This document shows, one piece after another, positions 32,872-42,699 of a stretch of 47,366 nt of DNA. The DNA comes from an uncultured Clostridia bacterium. GTDB taxonomy: Bacteria; Bacillota; Clostridia; Christensenellales; Pumilibacteraceae. Location of the stretch: positions 1-47,366 of the forward strand of contig CAMUAL010000010.1 in NCBI GenBank assembly GCA_947086925.1. Direction: 5' to 3'. The notes below the pieces were generated by a model. That model made no database searches and had not been told where the DNA came from. It saw only the letters and a program-made list of their open reading frames with translations. Position 1 is the first letter of the stretch, and each line of letters starts with the position of its first letter. Position numbers and translations under genes: made by a program.

Positions 32872-34085
32872 AAGCAGAACTACTCGCACCTGCGGGAAAC
32901 CGCGAAAAGCTTGAAACGGCTTTGCATTTCGGCGCAGATGCCGTGTATCTTGCGGGCAAAGATTTCGGACTCAGGTCATACTGCGACAACTTCGATAACG
33001 ACCGAATGCTCGACGCAATCGCTTTTTGTCACAGTCGCGGCAAAAAAGTTTACGTTACTTTGAATATATATGCTTATGATTCCGATTTACTGCCTGTAAC
33101 CGAGTACGCCGAATTTCTGTATAAATCGGGTGCGGACGGAGTTATAGTGTCGGATGCGGGTATAATATCGTGCCTGCGCGAACGAGTGCCGAAATTACCC
33201 GTGCATTTATCTACGCAGGCAAATGCCACAAACAGCGCGGCGGCTGTATTTTGGGCAAAGCAGGGCGTAAACCGCATAGTTCTTGCGCGTGAAGTAAGCT
33301 TGGATAACATTAAGCGTATCCGCGACGCACTTCCGTCCGATGTCGAAATCGAAGCGTTTGTGCACGGCGCAATGTGCGTAGCGTATTCCGGAAGATGCCT
33401 TCTCAGTGCCGTAACAACGGGCAGATGCGGCAACCGCGGCGAGTGTGCGCAAAGTTGCAGGTGGGAATACGCTCTTATGGAAAAAACGCGAGAAGGCGAG
33501 TATTTTCCCGTAAGCGAGGACAAGCGCGGCACATATATATTGAACAGTAAAGACCTGAATATGCTCCCGCATATCGATAAACTGATAGGTGCGGGCGTTA
33601 CAAGTCTTAAAATAGAAGGTCGCGCGAAAACGTCTTATTATCTTGCAACTGCGGTAAACGCGTACAGGCGCGCTTTGGATTTTTACTACGCTAATCCCGA
33701 CCAATTCGAGTTGCCCGATAACTTGCGCGACGAGCCGTTTAAAACGAGTCACCGCAAATTTAATACGGGGTTTTACTTCGGACAAGCCGAACAGTACACC
33801 GAGTCGGCAAAACCCGAGCAAACCTGCGAAATGGTTGCCGTTATTAAGTCGGTTGCAAACGGCTCGGTTGTAATAGAACAGCGTAATCGTTTCAAAGCGG
33901 GCGACGAGTTGGAAATATTGTCTGCGGGCGAGTCTTTCGGTAAAACGGTTAAAGTAACCGAGCTTACCGACCTCGGCGGCGAAAAGGTGTTCGACGCAAA
34001 GAATGTGCAACAGCACTTAATACTTACAACCGACTTAAAGCTTTATGAAGGCGATATTTTAAGAAAGAGAACCGAAAAGCGTTAA
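32868..34085 (+). CDS. trhP: U32 peptidase-family tRNA hydroxylation protein TrhP
   Basis: Predicted to help form 5-hydroxyuridine at tRNA position 34. The ATG at 32868 overlaps the trmR stop, giving 405 residues that start MKAELLAPAGNREKLETAL, the family's typical opening. The U32 signature FVHGAMCVAYSGRCLLS with GRCGNRGECAQSCRW lies near 160-200 and supplies several conserved cysteines for an iron-sulfur site. Bacillus splits this function over two paralogues; here only one is seen. An older database name would be collagenase-like protease. A terminator follows. Confidence 0.88.
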   Translation: MKAELLAPAGNREKLETALHFGADAVYLAGKDFGLRSYCDNFDNDRMLDAIAFCHSRGKKVYVTLNIYAYDSDLLPVTEYAEFLYKSGADGVIVSDAGIISCLRERVPKLPVHLSTQANATNSAAAVFWAKQGVNRIVLAREVSLDNIKRIRDALPSDVEIEAFVHGAMCVAYSGRCLLSAVTTGRCGNRGECAQSCRWEYALMEKTREGEYFPVSEDKRGTYILNSKDLNMLPHIDKLIGAGVTSLKIEGRAKTSYYLATAVNAYRRALDFYYANPDQFELPDNLRDEPFKTSHRKFNTGFYFGQAEQYTESAKPEQTCEMVAVIKSVANGSVVIEQRNRFKAGDELEILSAGESFGKTVKVTELTDLGGEKVFDAKNVQQHLILTTDLKLYEGDILRKRTEKR

Positions 34086-34095
34086 ACGCCTTATT

Positions 34096-34128
34096 AAGCG
34101 TCTGCGATAACCGCGGACGCTTTTTTTT
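34096..34128 (+). terminator. Terminator of the rnj-trmR-trhP operon
   Basis: AAGCGTC pairs with GACGCTT, with a further GCG/CGC inside the loop, followed by a run of eight T's. Confidence 0.9.
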
Positions 34129-34137
34129 ATTCGGACA

Positions 34138-34167
34138 TGCAAATTTCGACAAAATTCCTCATATAAT
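34138..34167 (+). promoter_or_regulatory. Possible sigma-E/sigma-K type promoter of sigK
   Basis: CATATAAT (34160-34167) fits the CATAnnnT -10 of mother-cell sigma factors. Fourteen bases upstream, TGCAAATT shares five of eight positions with a sigma-E -35 box. No good sigma-A -35 lies at 17 bp. The match is suggestive only. Confidence 0.35.
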
Positions 34168-34201
34168 GTATAGTCGCGTTTTGCGACAAGAGGTGCATTG
34201 T

Positions 34202-34900
34202 ATGATTTTCGAAAGCTTTCTTACTTTTTTAAGCAAGGTTTTTTGTTTTACGTCATATGTGAATAACAAGGGGTCGTTTCCGAAACCGCTTACGCCCGAG
34301 GAAGAACGCGACGCCCTTATACATATGAAAGAAGGCGATATGACGGCGCGCGAAAAGCTTATAAGGCATAATTTGCGACTTGTTGCGCACATTGTAAAAA
34401 AATACTCTAATGCGGGCGAGGCGGACGATTTGATTTCGGTGGGCAGTATTGGGCTGATTAAGGGTATTGAAACATTCGAATACGGCAAAGGAAGTCAGCT
34501 TGCGACCTATGTTGCCAAATGTATAGAAAACGAAATCTTAATGTACATACGGGCAAACAAAAAGCACCGCGGCAACGTGAGTTTATGCGAATCGGTAGGG
34601 ATAGATAAAGAAGGCAACGAAATAACTTTAATGGATATTCTGCCCGTTAAAGAAGAAAGCGTATTCAAAAAAGTGGAATCGGGAATCCTTCTCGAAAAAG
34701 TGCTTGCGGTAATCGATACCGTTTTAAAAGGCAGAGAAAACAAGATAATAAAGCTCAGGTACGGAATAGGGTATCCGCGCTCGTATACACAGCTCGAAAT
34801 CGCAAAACAACTTAAAATATCGCGCAGTTATGTTTCGCGTATCGAGAAAAAAGCAATCGAAAAAATATCAAAAGAATTAAATGCGGAGCGCGACAAATAA
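34202..34900 (+). CDS. sigK: RNA polymerase sporulation sigma factor, pro-sigma-K
   Basis: Late mother-cell sigma factor of endospore formation. From the ATG after AGAGGTG it is 232 residues. The first 18 or so (MIFESFLTFLSKVFCFTS) match the hydrophobic pro-sequence cleaved by SpoIVFB in Bacillus; YVNNKGSFPKPL then aligns with the mature start YVKNNAFPQPL. Region 2 (RHNLRLVAHIVKKYSN, DDLISVGSIGLIKGIETF, ATYVAKCIENEILMYIR) and region 4 (TQLEIAKQLKISRSYVSRIEKKA) are intact. The gene is continuous, with no skin-type insertion. It sits 60 nt before rnpB. Confidence 0.92.
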   Translation: MIFESFLTFLSKVFCFTSYVNNKGSFPKPLTPEEERDALIHMKEGDMTAREKLIRHNLRLVAHIVKKYSNAGEADDLISVGSIGLIKGIETFEYGKGSQLATYVAKCIENEILMYIRANKKHRGNVSLCESVGIDKEGNEITLMDILPVKEESVFKKVESGILLEKVLAVIDTVLKGRENKIIKLRYGIGYPRSYTQLEIAKQLKISRSYVSRIEKKAIEKISKELNAERDK

Positions 34901-34927
34901 AAAGCTTTTCGCTTGCGTTACAAAAGC

Positions 34928-34956
34928 TTGCTTTTACAAAGCCGAAATGTTATAAT
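34928..34956 (+). promoter_or_regulatory. Promoter of the RNase P RNA gene
   Basis: TTGCTT (34928-34933), 17-bp spacer, TATAAT (34951-34956), ending 4 nt before the mature RNA's closing stem. Confidence 0.75.
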
Positions 34957-34960
34957 ATAT

Positions 34961-35289
34961 GCGAGATGACCGAACGGTTGCGTGCGGCAACGCACGAGGA
35001 AAGTCCGAACACCGCAGGAACAGAATGCCGGCTAACTACCGGTGAAGGCGACTTCAAGGAAAGTGCAACAGAAATAAACCGCCGAAATATTCGGTAAGGG
35101 TGGAAAGGCGGGGTAAAAGCCCACCGCTCCCGCGGCAACGCAGGAGGCTATGTAAACCCCATTCGGTGCAAGATATGGAAGCATATGACTCGTTCCGGTC
35201 CGCTTCCGGATTCGCTTGACTCATGCGGCAACGCATGAGCTAGACAGATAACCGTTCTCGACAGAATTCGGCTTACAGGTCATTCTCGC
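34961..35289 (+). ncRNA. rnpB: RNase P RNA (catalytic subunit)
   Basis: Ribozyme that trims the 5' ends of tRNA precursors. The ends pair (GCGAGATGACC with GGTCATTCTCGC). Universal segments are visible in order: GAGGAAAGTCCGAACACCGC, CAGAAATAAACCGCC, GGTAAGGGTGGAAAGG, and AGACAGATAACCGTTCT. About 329 nt, normal for a bacterial RNA. It has its own promoter and terminator. Confidence 0.97.
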
Positions 35290-35293
35290 CATT

Positions 35294-35327
35294 AACGCGA
35301 AAGTAAATGCTTTCGCGTTTATTTTTT
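35294..35327 (+). terminator. Terminator of rnpB
   Basis: AACGCGAAAG and CTTTCGCGTT form a 10-bp stem with a 6-nt loop, followed by TATTTTTT. Confidence 0.9.
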
Positions 35328-35353
35328 GTGTATGCGGACATAATCAATCTGTT

Positions 35354-38300
35354 ATGACAGCAGTATTATGTGTATTTATAATAGGAGTATTTTGTGCATA
35401 CGTGTTTGTTGCACGCAGACGGGCGGCAGACGTGAAGTTTGCCGTTAAGGGAATTCTTACGGGTGAAAAACTCGGTTACATGGTAACTTCGCTTGCGTAC
35501 GGGGCAAAGCGCGTAAAGCGGGGCAACGGCGTCAGTTTGCGCACAATCCGAAAACGACTTTATGCCGCATATAAAGTCGTTGCGGCTCGTGTTTCGGAAA
35601 ATCTTCCCGTAGAGGACTGCGAAAAATCGCTGTTCGACAGTTTTTATTATATAAACGAAATGCTGATAAAGCTCAACGGCGCGTCGGCGTCGCTTAAAAG
35701 ACTGCCGCACACCGACGGACTTCCGCGGCTTTATTATTTGTGCGAGCTTCTCGTTAAAAGCAACGGCGGACTTATAGACAAACAAAGCGTTCGCGGAGCG
35801 GTTAATACTTACTGCGCGGAAACGCCGCTTAACTTTTACGAAATCGAGTCGATAGACAACATGCTTACGCTTGCGTTGTGCGAATACATTGCAATGTACG
35901 CAAGTAAAATAAAGCGAATGCGTGAGCTTATCGATAAAGGAAAAGCCGACTCGGAGGCGGGCGTATACGATTACACCTGCGACAACTACGGCAGTTACGT
36001 GTTCGGATATTACGGTGCGAGCGGCGACGGCGCGGTGCGTGAAAAAACCGAAAAGTTTGTTACGGGCATAGCCAATTACAATGCTCGCATATCGGCGGCG
36101 GTGAAGTCGCTTCATACAAAAAATTCATTTTTAACCGATTCTTTCGTCAACTCGTTATCGCCGACTTACGTTCAACTTAACGAGAACGACAAAACTTTTC
36201 ACATGCTTTCGGAGGCTACGAAAAGATACTATCTTTCTACCGTATCGGAGATTTCCGCAAAAAGAAAAATTCCCGAAAAGAACGTCGTAAATGAAATTCT
36301 GTTTAAATCGGCAAGGCAAAACAAAGATATTTCCGAATTTATAATTCCCGAAATACGCGGCAAAGGTACGGAGTTGTTGTATATTTCCGCCGTAACTTTG
36401 TTTACCGTTGCCGCCGCTGTTTTATTTGCGGTTTTCGCGGCGCGTTTCGGTTGGGTTTATTCTTTGCTCGGATTGCCGATTTTTGCTTTTGTGGCAGACT
36501 TTATTGCGCACAAAATTTCGAAACGTGTTGTTAAACGGCGTTATTTGCCCGCCTACGCGTTTAAATACTTAAATGCGGATAAGTGCCGTACCCAAATACT
36601 GTTGCCGTGTTTTGCGGCAAACGAAGCCGATATACAAGATGCTTTTACGCATCTTTCCACGATTGCCGCCGCTAATCCCGAGAGTATATTTTCATACTGT
36701 ATTTTGTTTGATTATCCCAAACACAAAGCCGAAATTTCGCCCGATGACGAGGCTCTTAATGCGTCGGTTACCGAGCATTACCGAAACCTCGGAAATCTGA
36801 AAAACCGTGTGAGCGTTTTGGTGCGCACTCGCAAAAAAATAGACGGCGACGATTATTATCAGGGATACGAAAAAAAGCGCGGCGCGGTTATGGACTTTTG
36901 CAGACTGCTTGTGTCGGGTGAGGGAGAGTTTTCTTTAAAGCTCGGACACGCCGAAAAATCCGATTATCTCATAACGCTCGATTCCGATACGCTTACGTGC
37001 GATTGTGCGGAAATGGTGTGCCTTAAAGCTCACCCGTATTGCGCGACTTGCGCCATACTTTCGGTTAATTGCAAGAGTGCGGCAAAGCACACTCCGTACG
37101 CAATGTTGTTTGGCGGCGAGACCGGACCGGGACGTTACCGAAACAGCCGCGAGAGCATATCTTTCGATTTGTTCGGAGTGGGAAATTATACGGGTAAGGG
37201 AATATACGACGTAAAAAGATTTTACGAGTCGCTTAACGGGTTTTTCCCCGATAACCGTATTTTAAGTCACGACTATATAGAAGGCGCGGTTGCAGGCTGT
37301 TTGGATACGACGGTTAATGCGTCGGAAGATTATCCGCAAAGTTTTTCGAGCGGATTCATGCGCGAATTGCGTTGGCTGAGAGGCGATTGGCAACTATTGC
37401 CGTATACTTGCCGAAAAGTAAAAACCGCACGGGGCAAAACGAAAAATCCTCTGCGACCCGTAGCGGCATATTCCATTGCGCTCAATCTCGTGCTGTCGCT
37501 TGTTCCCGTTTCGCAAATGCTGTTATTTGCCGCAACGCTTTTTTATCCGCCGAACGCCGCCGTTATTTTGCTTATTCTGTTTCCGCAGATTTTGCGTGCA
37601 TTATTCTCGATAGGCAGCGTATTCGGTTATCCTAAGCAAACTGCGGCGGAGCTTTGCAGGTGCGTTTTCGAGCTGGCGGTTTTGCCGACGGTTGCGTTTA
37701 ACAAACTGTGTGCGGTAGTCGTAACATTGTATCGTCTTGCCGTTAAGCGACGTCTGTTGGAATGGAGCGTGTTTGCGCACACAAAGGGAAACGTATCGAA
37801 TTTGCCCAACATTACGGCGTCAATCGTGTTTGCGGTAATATGGGCGGTTTTCGGTTTTAACGTATTTTATTTTGCGACTTCGTTGCTTTTTGCGGCGGGA
37901 GCGTTTTTGCCCACCGTTTTAAGTGCTCGTATAGAGCCGCCCGAGCGAACCGACGAGCTTTATGCAATGCTCACCGACATCGCAAAGAGTACTTTCGGAT
38001 ACTTTGCGGCACAGGAGTCGCTTTACGAGTTGCCTTGCGACTGCTATCAGGTTGATAATTTGAAGGGTTGGTGCGCACGCACTTCGCCTACGAATATAGG
38101 CATGGCGCTTACGGCTTATGCGTCGGCATACGAAATCGGAATAATAGAAAAGTCGCGCTTGATTTCATACGTGAGCAGAATTATAACGGCTGTCGAAAAG
38201 TGCGAAAAGTACAAAGGTAATTTGTATAACTGGTATGACTGCAAAACGCTTGCCGTACTGCCCAAAAGGTTTGTTTCGAGCGTGGACAGCGGCAACTTTT

Positions 38301-41300
38301 TGGCGTCGCTGTATCTTATGCTGACATATACTTCGGGCAGGCTGAACGAACGTATTCGAGCAATAATCGACAATACCGATTTAAATGCGCTGTTCGACAG
38401 CGAGCGCAAGCTGTTTTATATAGGGTACGACGACGAGTTGAAATCGTGCACATTCAATCACTATGACCTGCTTGGAAGCGAAAGCACGCTTACTTACCTG
38501 ATAGCTTGCGGTTCGGGCAAAGTAGATAAAGAGGCGTTTTACAATCTCGACCGCCATGCCGTGAAATACGGCAATTCGATAACCGTTTTCAGTTGGACGG
38601 GCGGTATGTTCGAATATCTTATGAGCAGACTTTTTATAGCGCCCGACAGCGGTACTCTTTACGGCAGCGCCATGTGCGGCGCGGCGCGGGCGCAGATAAG
38701 ATATTCTCGCGTAAACGGGCGTGACGTTTGGGGAATATCCGAGTGTAGGTATGCAGAGTACGACGATATGGGAGGCAACCTGTATCGTGCTTTCGGCGTG
38801 CCGGGCATTGCTCATTCTTACGTTTCCGATAACCCTCCGTTCGCTCCTTATGCCACATGTCTTGCGCTTCCGTACTGCAAAGACTCGGAATTTTTATCGG
38901 CTATGGGCGTTTACGAATCTCTCGGTATGCGCGGCGAAATGGGGTATTACGAATCTCTGTGCAACGATGTGCCCGTTAAAAGCTATATGACGCACCATCA
39001 GGGAATGATTATGGCGGCTTGCGCAAACGCGCTTAAATCCGACTGCATAGCGAATCGGCTTCAATCTTTACCGCAGTGGAGGGTCGCGAAATTGCTTTGC
39101 GGCGAAGAACGCAACACTCGCGCCCGCCGCAAAAAGACGTTTAAGGCGAGCGTAAGCGAATACGTTGCCGATTGCGGAATTTATCTTTGCAAGACGTCGG
39201 GTATGACGATGACGGCTAACCGCGTGAAAACTCGGCTCGATTACCGCGGAAAAAGCGTACTGCGAGATATATACATTATAGCGGACGACGGCAAACGGAC
39301 GAATCTGTTGAGCGGCGAATTTTATGCCACACACAACGCGGTGTGGAAATTAAGCGGCGACGGTTTTATATCCGAGACCGAGCTTGCTGTTTTGCCTTCG
39401 CCTCTTTCGATTGCCGTAACGGTTAAATACCGCAATGTGTCCGCACATGCAAAAAATGTGCGTTTTAAAGCGGGTGCCGAACCGATTCTTGCGAATATGA
39501 GCGACTATACGGCGCACCCCGCATACTCGAAAATGTTTATCGAAACGGGATTAGGCAGCGGCGGTAAATACATGTGGGCGCGGCGGTCAAAAGAGAGCCT
39601 AACCGTTCTTCACTGCGTGAGTGCGGTCGACAACCCTTTATACAGCGGTGACAAGTGCGAGTTTTACGGACGCGGGCGCGGAACGGCTTTCGGAAAGAAC
39701 GTAAACCCGTATTTGTCGAGTTCGTTCGATTTTAACGTGCAAACGGGCGAATCGGTTGCTTTTACGTGTTATTATCTTATTGCCGAAACCACCGAGCAGA
39801 CGGAATATGCGGCGCGGCTTGCGCTTACGGGCGACTGCGCTCAAAGGCTTTCGGGCGCGTCGCTACGATTGAGCAAAGCCGTATCGGTCGGTGCGAAAAA
39901 ACTTGCGGCAAGCCTTTTGAATAACGAGTATGGTTCCGTTTCCGTCGAAAACGTCAGCGGTGACCGTCCCGCAATAGTGAAAGAAGTAACTGCGTCGGGA
40001 ATAAGCAGACTTCCCGAATACCTGTCGGATATAAGGCTTTTATACGAGTTCGGTTTTAACTTTAATACAGTTCTGCTTTGCCGTAAGCCCAAAAACGAAT
40101 ACCCCGCAACATATCTCGACGCCGAATGCTGTGTCGAGCGTTCGGGAGTGCGTTCGGCGGCGGGCGTTTTTGGCAGTGTAACTGTTCTGAACTGCGCCGA
40201 CGGCGAGGTTTATGCTCGGCTGAAAAATCATGCGCCCGATAAAACAGTTCGGCAAAAAGTTGTGTGGCAAAACGGTAAGCTTGTGCCTGCCGACAGCGTA
40301 GATGCGAGAATAAGCAAGTTAAAGCCGTGCTCGGTACAAACCGTAAGCCGCGAACTTACGCGGAAAACCGCAATGGGAGGATTCGACGTCGATTGCGGGT
40401 ATTTTGCGGATATAACCGAAAACGATACCCCCGCGCCGTGGTGCAATATAATATCGAACGGCAGAATAGGAACGGTTATTACCGAAAGCGGCGGAGGCTT
40501 TACGTTTGCCGAAAATTCACGTCAGCAAAAGCTTACCGAGTGGAGTAACGACCCGGTTTGCGATAGAGTGTCGGAAATTTTAGCACTTGCGTGCGACGGC
40601 GAGTATATAGGACTTACGAAAAATCCGCTTCGAAGCGATGCGGGATACACCGTGACGCACGCGCTCGGTTATTCCGAATTTACTTGCGAATACAATGGGA
40701 TTTCGGCAAAGCTCGTAGTTTATATATCGCGTAGTTGCGACAGCAAGATATACGAAGTTACGGTAACGAATCGCACGGATTCGGAAATCGAATCGGGCGT
40801 AATATTTGCGATTAAGCCCGTGCTCGGCGACTTTGCGCACAACACGTTTGCGTCGATAGAGTTTAAACCCGACGAAACCGGACTTGAAATTTTCGGAAGC
40901 AATCTTTCCGTGAGCGCATATATGCGCTGCAACGGCAAAGCCGAATCCATAAGCGCAGACGTCGAAAACGGGAAGTTTACTATGTATGGTACACTTGCTA
41001 AGCAAAGCGAGTATTTCGGCATAATAACTCCCGCCGTAATAGGCGCGGGAGAAAGCGTAACGGTTAAATTTTCGCTGTCGGCGGATAAAGACGAGCCGCG
41101 CGAATTTTCCGCCGACGGCTTATCCGAATCGTGCGCGTTTTATAACCGACTGCCGAAAGTTACATTCGACGGCGAGTACGGATATCTTACAAAATGGTTG
41201 CCGTATCAGGTGTACAACAGCCGCTTTGCCGCACGAACGGGGTTTTATCAGGTAAGCGGCGCTTACGGTTTCCGCGACCAACTTCAAGACTGTCTTACGC

Positions 41301-42610
41301 TTTTGTATTGCAACCCCGAACTTGTGCGCGAACATATTCTCGAATGTGCGCGGCATCAGTTTGCCGAAGGCGACGTTCAGCATTGGTGGCATCCGCCCGC
41401 AATAGGGGTGCGCACTCATATGTGCGATGATAGACTTTGGCTTGTATATTTGACTTGCGAGTATATTGCTCATACGGGCGACAGGTCGATTTTAGCGGAG
41501 TCGGTTCCGTTTTTGCGCGACGTACCGATAACGCCGCAAGACGTATCGGTTTACACTTCGGCGTCATTTTCCGAAAAAAAGGCAACGCTTTACGAGCATT
41601 GCATGCGCGCCGTAGCGGTAAGTGCCGACTTCGGAGAAAACGGATTGGTACTCATGCGCGGCGGCGATTGGAACGACGCAATGGACAAAGTAGGCGCACT
41701 CGGAAAGGGCACGAGCGTTTGGTGCAGTATGTTTCTTTATTACGTAATCGACCGTTTCATGCCGTACGTAAAAGACATCGATTTGTGCGACAGATTGCGA
41801 AAAGTGCAAAGCATGCTTTATTCCGCGGTAGTCAATGCGTTCGAAAACGACAGGTTTGTGCGCGCGTACACCGACGACGGAACGACTCTCGGCTCGCGTG
41901 ATTCCGCGGCGTGTAAAATCGATTTGCTTACGCAAAGTTGGTGCGCCATTGCCGGAATAGGCACAAGTGCGCAAAAGGCGGCGGCATTGGAGTCGGCGTA
42001 TAATCTTTTGTGCGATTGCGAAAATAAAATCATAAAATTGTTTTATCCTCCGTTTACTTCTTCCGAAGAAGTGGGGTATATAGGTAATTATCCGAGCGGT
42101 GTTCGGGAAAACGGCGGACAGTATACGCAGGCGGCGGTTTGGTATGTTTGGGCTTTGTTTGCAAGCGGAAACAAGGAAACCGCTAACAAACTTTTAAAGT
42201 GGCTCAGCCCCGCGAACAGATGCGAAACCGCATCTGATTTAAAACAATACTGCGTAGAGCCTTATGTGAGCGCGGCGGATGTTTACTCGGGCGAGCTTTG
42301 CGGCAAGGGCGGATGGACGTGGTACACAGGTTCGGCATCTTGGCTTTATAAGTGTTTAATAGAGCAGTACGCGGGAATAAAAATGCGCGGAAACATAGTT
42401 ACTTTCAATCCGAATCTTCCCGCCGACACGCCCGAGCTTAACGTGGATATTTTACACGAAGGCGAACACATAAAGGTAAAAATCGTAAATTCGGAAAACG
42501 GCGGTGATTGGCGCATACGCATAGGCAAAGTAATTTACAACACAGCGTCGTTAAAGCTAACAAAAGGATTATCCGATAAAAATATTGCTTTAATACGGTT
42601 GATTAAATAA
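35354..42610 (+). CDS. Cyclic beta-1,2-glucan synthase-like protein (GT84 and GH94 domains)
   Basis: Membrane enzyme of 2418 residues resembling NdvB/Cgs, which polymerises glucose from UDP-glucose, closes the ring, and trims length by phosphorolysis. Order: N-terminal helix (1-20); helices near 340-385; a glycosyltransferase with TLDSDT near 542, HDYIEGA near 640 and LRWLRGDW near 673; helices near 706-755 and 820-855; a glycoamylase-like domain with RTSPTNIG near 909 and HHQGMIMAAC near 1214; beta-sandwich domains; and a C-terminal GH94 part with GAYGFRDQLQDC near 1970 and the acid motif GGDWNDAMD near 2102. No clear ribosome binding site precedes this ATG; a GTG at 35402 after AGGAG is an alternative. 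Product identity needs biochemistry. Confidence 0.85.
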   Translation: MTAVLCVFIIGVFCAYVFVARRRAADVKFAVKGILTGEKLGYMVTSLAYGAKRVKRGNGVSLRTIRKRLYAAYKVVAARVSENLPVEDCEKSLFDSFYYINEMLIKLNGASASLKRLPHTDGLPRLYYLCELLVKSNGGLIDKQSVRGAVNTYCAETPLNFYEIESIDNMLTLALCEYIAMYASKIKRMRELIDKGKADSEAGVYDYTCDNYGSYVFGYYGASGDGAVREKTEKFVTGIANYNARISAAVKSLHTKNSFLTDSFVNSLSPTYVQLNENDKTFHMLSEATKRYYLSTVSEISAKRKIPEKNVVNEILFKSARQNKDISEFIIPEIRGKGTELLYISAVTLFTVAAAVLFAVFAARFGWVYSLLGLPIFAFVADFIAHKISKRVVKRRYLPAYAFKYLNADKCRTQILLPCFAANEADIQDAFTHLSTIAAANPESIFSYCILFDYPKHKAEISPDDEALNASVTEHYRNLGNLKNRVSVLVRTRKKIDGDDYYQGYEKKRGAVMDFCRLLVSGEGEFSLKLGHAEKSDYLITLDSDTLTCDCAEMVCLKAHPYCATCAILSVNCKSAAKHTPYAMLFGGETGPGRYRNSRESISFDLFGVGNYTGKGIYDVKRFYESLNGFFPDNRILSHDYIEGAVAGCLDTTVNASEDYPQSFSSGFMRELRWLRGDWQLLPYTCRKVKTARGKTKNPLRPVAAYSIALNLVLSLVPVSQMLLFAATLFYPPNAAVILLILFPQILRALFSIGSVFGYPKQTAAELCRCVFELAVLPTVAFNKLCAVVVTLYRLAVKRRLLEWSVFAHTKGNVSNLPNITASIVFAVIWAVFGFNVFYFATSLLFAAGAFLPTVLSARIEPPERTDELYAMLTDIAKSTFGYFAAQESLYELPCDCYQVDNLKGWCARTSPTNIGMALTAYASAYEIGIIEKSRLISYVSRIITAVEKCEKYKGNLYNWYDCKTLAVLPKRFVSSVDSGNFLASLYLMLTYTSGRLNERIRAIIDNTDLNALFDSERKLFYIGYDDELKSCTFNHYDLLGSESTLTYLIACGSGKVDKEAFYNLDRHAVKYGNSITVFSWTGGMFEYLMSRLFIAPDSGTLYGSAMCGAARAQIRYSRVNGRDVWGISECRYAEYDDMGGNLYRAFGVPGIAHSYVSDNPPFAPYATCLALPYCKDSEFLSAMGVYESLGMRGEMGYYESLCNDVPVKSYMTHHQGMIMAACANALKSDCIANRLQSLPQWRVAKLLCGEERNTRARRKKTFKASVSEYVADCGIYLCKTSGMTMTANRVKTRLDYRGKSVLRDIYIIADDGKRTNLLSGEFYATHNAVWKLSGDGFISETELAVLPSPLSIAVTVKYRNVSAHAKNVRFKAGAEPILANMSDYTAHPAYSKMFIETGLGSGGKYMWARRSKESLTVLHCVSAVDNPLYSGDKCEFYGRGRGTAFGKNVNPYLSSSFDFNVQTGESVAFTCYYLIAETTEQTEYAARLALTGDCAQRLSGASLRLSKAVSVGAKKLAASLLNNEYGSVSVENVSGDRPAIVKEVTASGISRLPEYLSDIRLLYEFGFNFNTVLLCRKPKNEYPATYLDAECCVERSGVRSAAGVFGSVTVLNCADGEVYARLKNHAPDKTVRQKVVWQNGKLVPADSVDARISKLKPCSVQTVSRELTRKTAMGGFDVDCGYFADITENDTPAPWCNIISNGRIGTVITESGGGFTFAENSRQQKLTEWSNDPVCDRVSEILALACDGEYIGLTKNPLRSDAGYTVTHALGYSEFTCEYNGISAKLVVYISRSCDSKIYEVTVTNRTDSEIESGVIFAIKPVLGDFAHNTFASIEFKPDETGLEIFGSNLSVSAYMRCNGKAESISADVENGKFTMYGTLAKQSEYFGIITPAVIGAGESVTVKFSLSADKDEPREFSADGLSESCAFYNRLPKVTFDGEYGYLTKWLPYQVYNSRFAARTGFYQVSGAYGFRDQLQDCLTLLYCNPELVREHILECARHQFAEGDVQHWWHPPAIGVRTHMCDDRLWLVYLTCEYIAHTGDRSILAESVPFLRDVPITPQDVSVYTSASFSEKKATLYEHCMRAVAVSADFGENGLVLMRGGDWNDAMDKVGALGKGTSVWCSMFLYYVIDRFMPYVKDIDLCDRLRKVQSMLYSAVVNAFENDRFVRAYTDDGTTLGSRDSAACKIDLLTQSWCAIAGIGTSAQKAAALESAYNLLCDCENKIIKLFYPPFTSSEEVGYIGNYPSGVRENGGQYTQAAVWYVWALFASGNKETANKLLKWLSPANRCETASDLKQYCVEPYVSAADVYSGELCGKGGWTWYTGSASWLYKCLIEQYAGIKMRGNIVTFNPNLPADTPELNVDILHEGEHIKVKIVNSENGGDWRIRIGKVIYNTASLKLTKGLSDKNIALIRLIK

Positions 42611-42627
42611 TAAAATAGTTATATAAT
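42599..42627 (+). promoter_or_regulatory. Upstream candidate promoter of rarA
   Basis: TTGATT (42599-42604), 17-bp spacer, TATAAT (42622-42627), overlapping the end of the glucan synthase gene. It would give rarA a leader of about 65 nt. Confidence 0.5.
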
Positions 42628-42664
42628 AAAGTGTATAAAAATAAGGAAAGGTACCGCTTTCCGC

Positions 42665-42691
42665 TTGACAAAATCGCGGGGGGGGTACAAT
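42665..42691 (+). promoter_or_regulatory. Second candidate rarA promoter with a G8 tract in its spacer
   Basis: TTGACA (42665-42670) and TACAAT (42686-42691) are 15 bp apart. Eight consecutive G's (42678-42685) end the spacer. Fifteen base pairs is shorter than the 17 found at the other promoters here. If used, transcription would begin almost at the ATG. Confidence 0.35.
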
Positions 42692-42699
42692 TATGGGGT

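Noticed and set aside
34201..34900. Disrupted sigK with a skin-like element
   Set aside because: The frame is continuous from pro-sequence to region 4.
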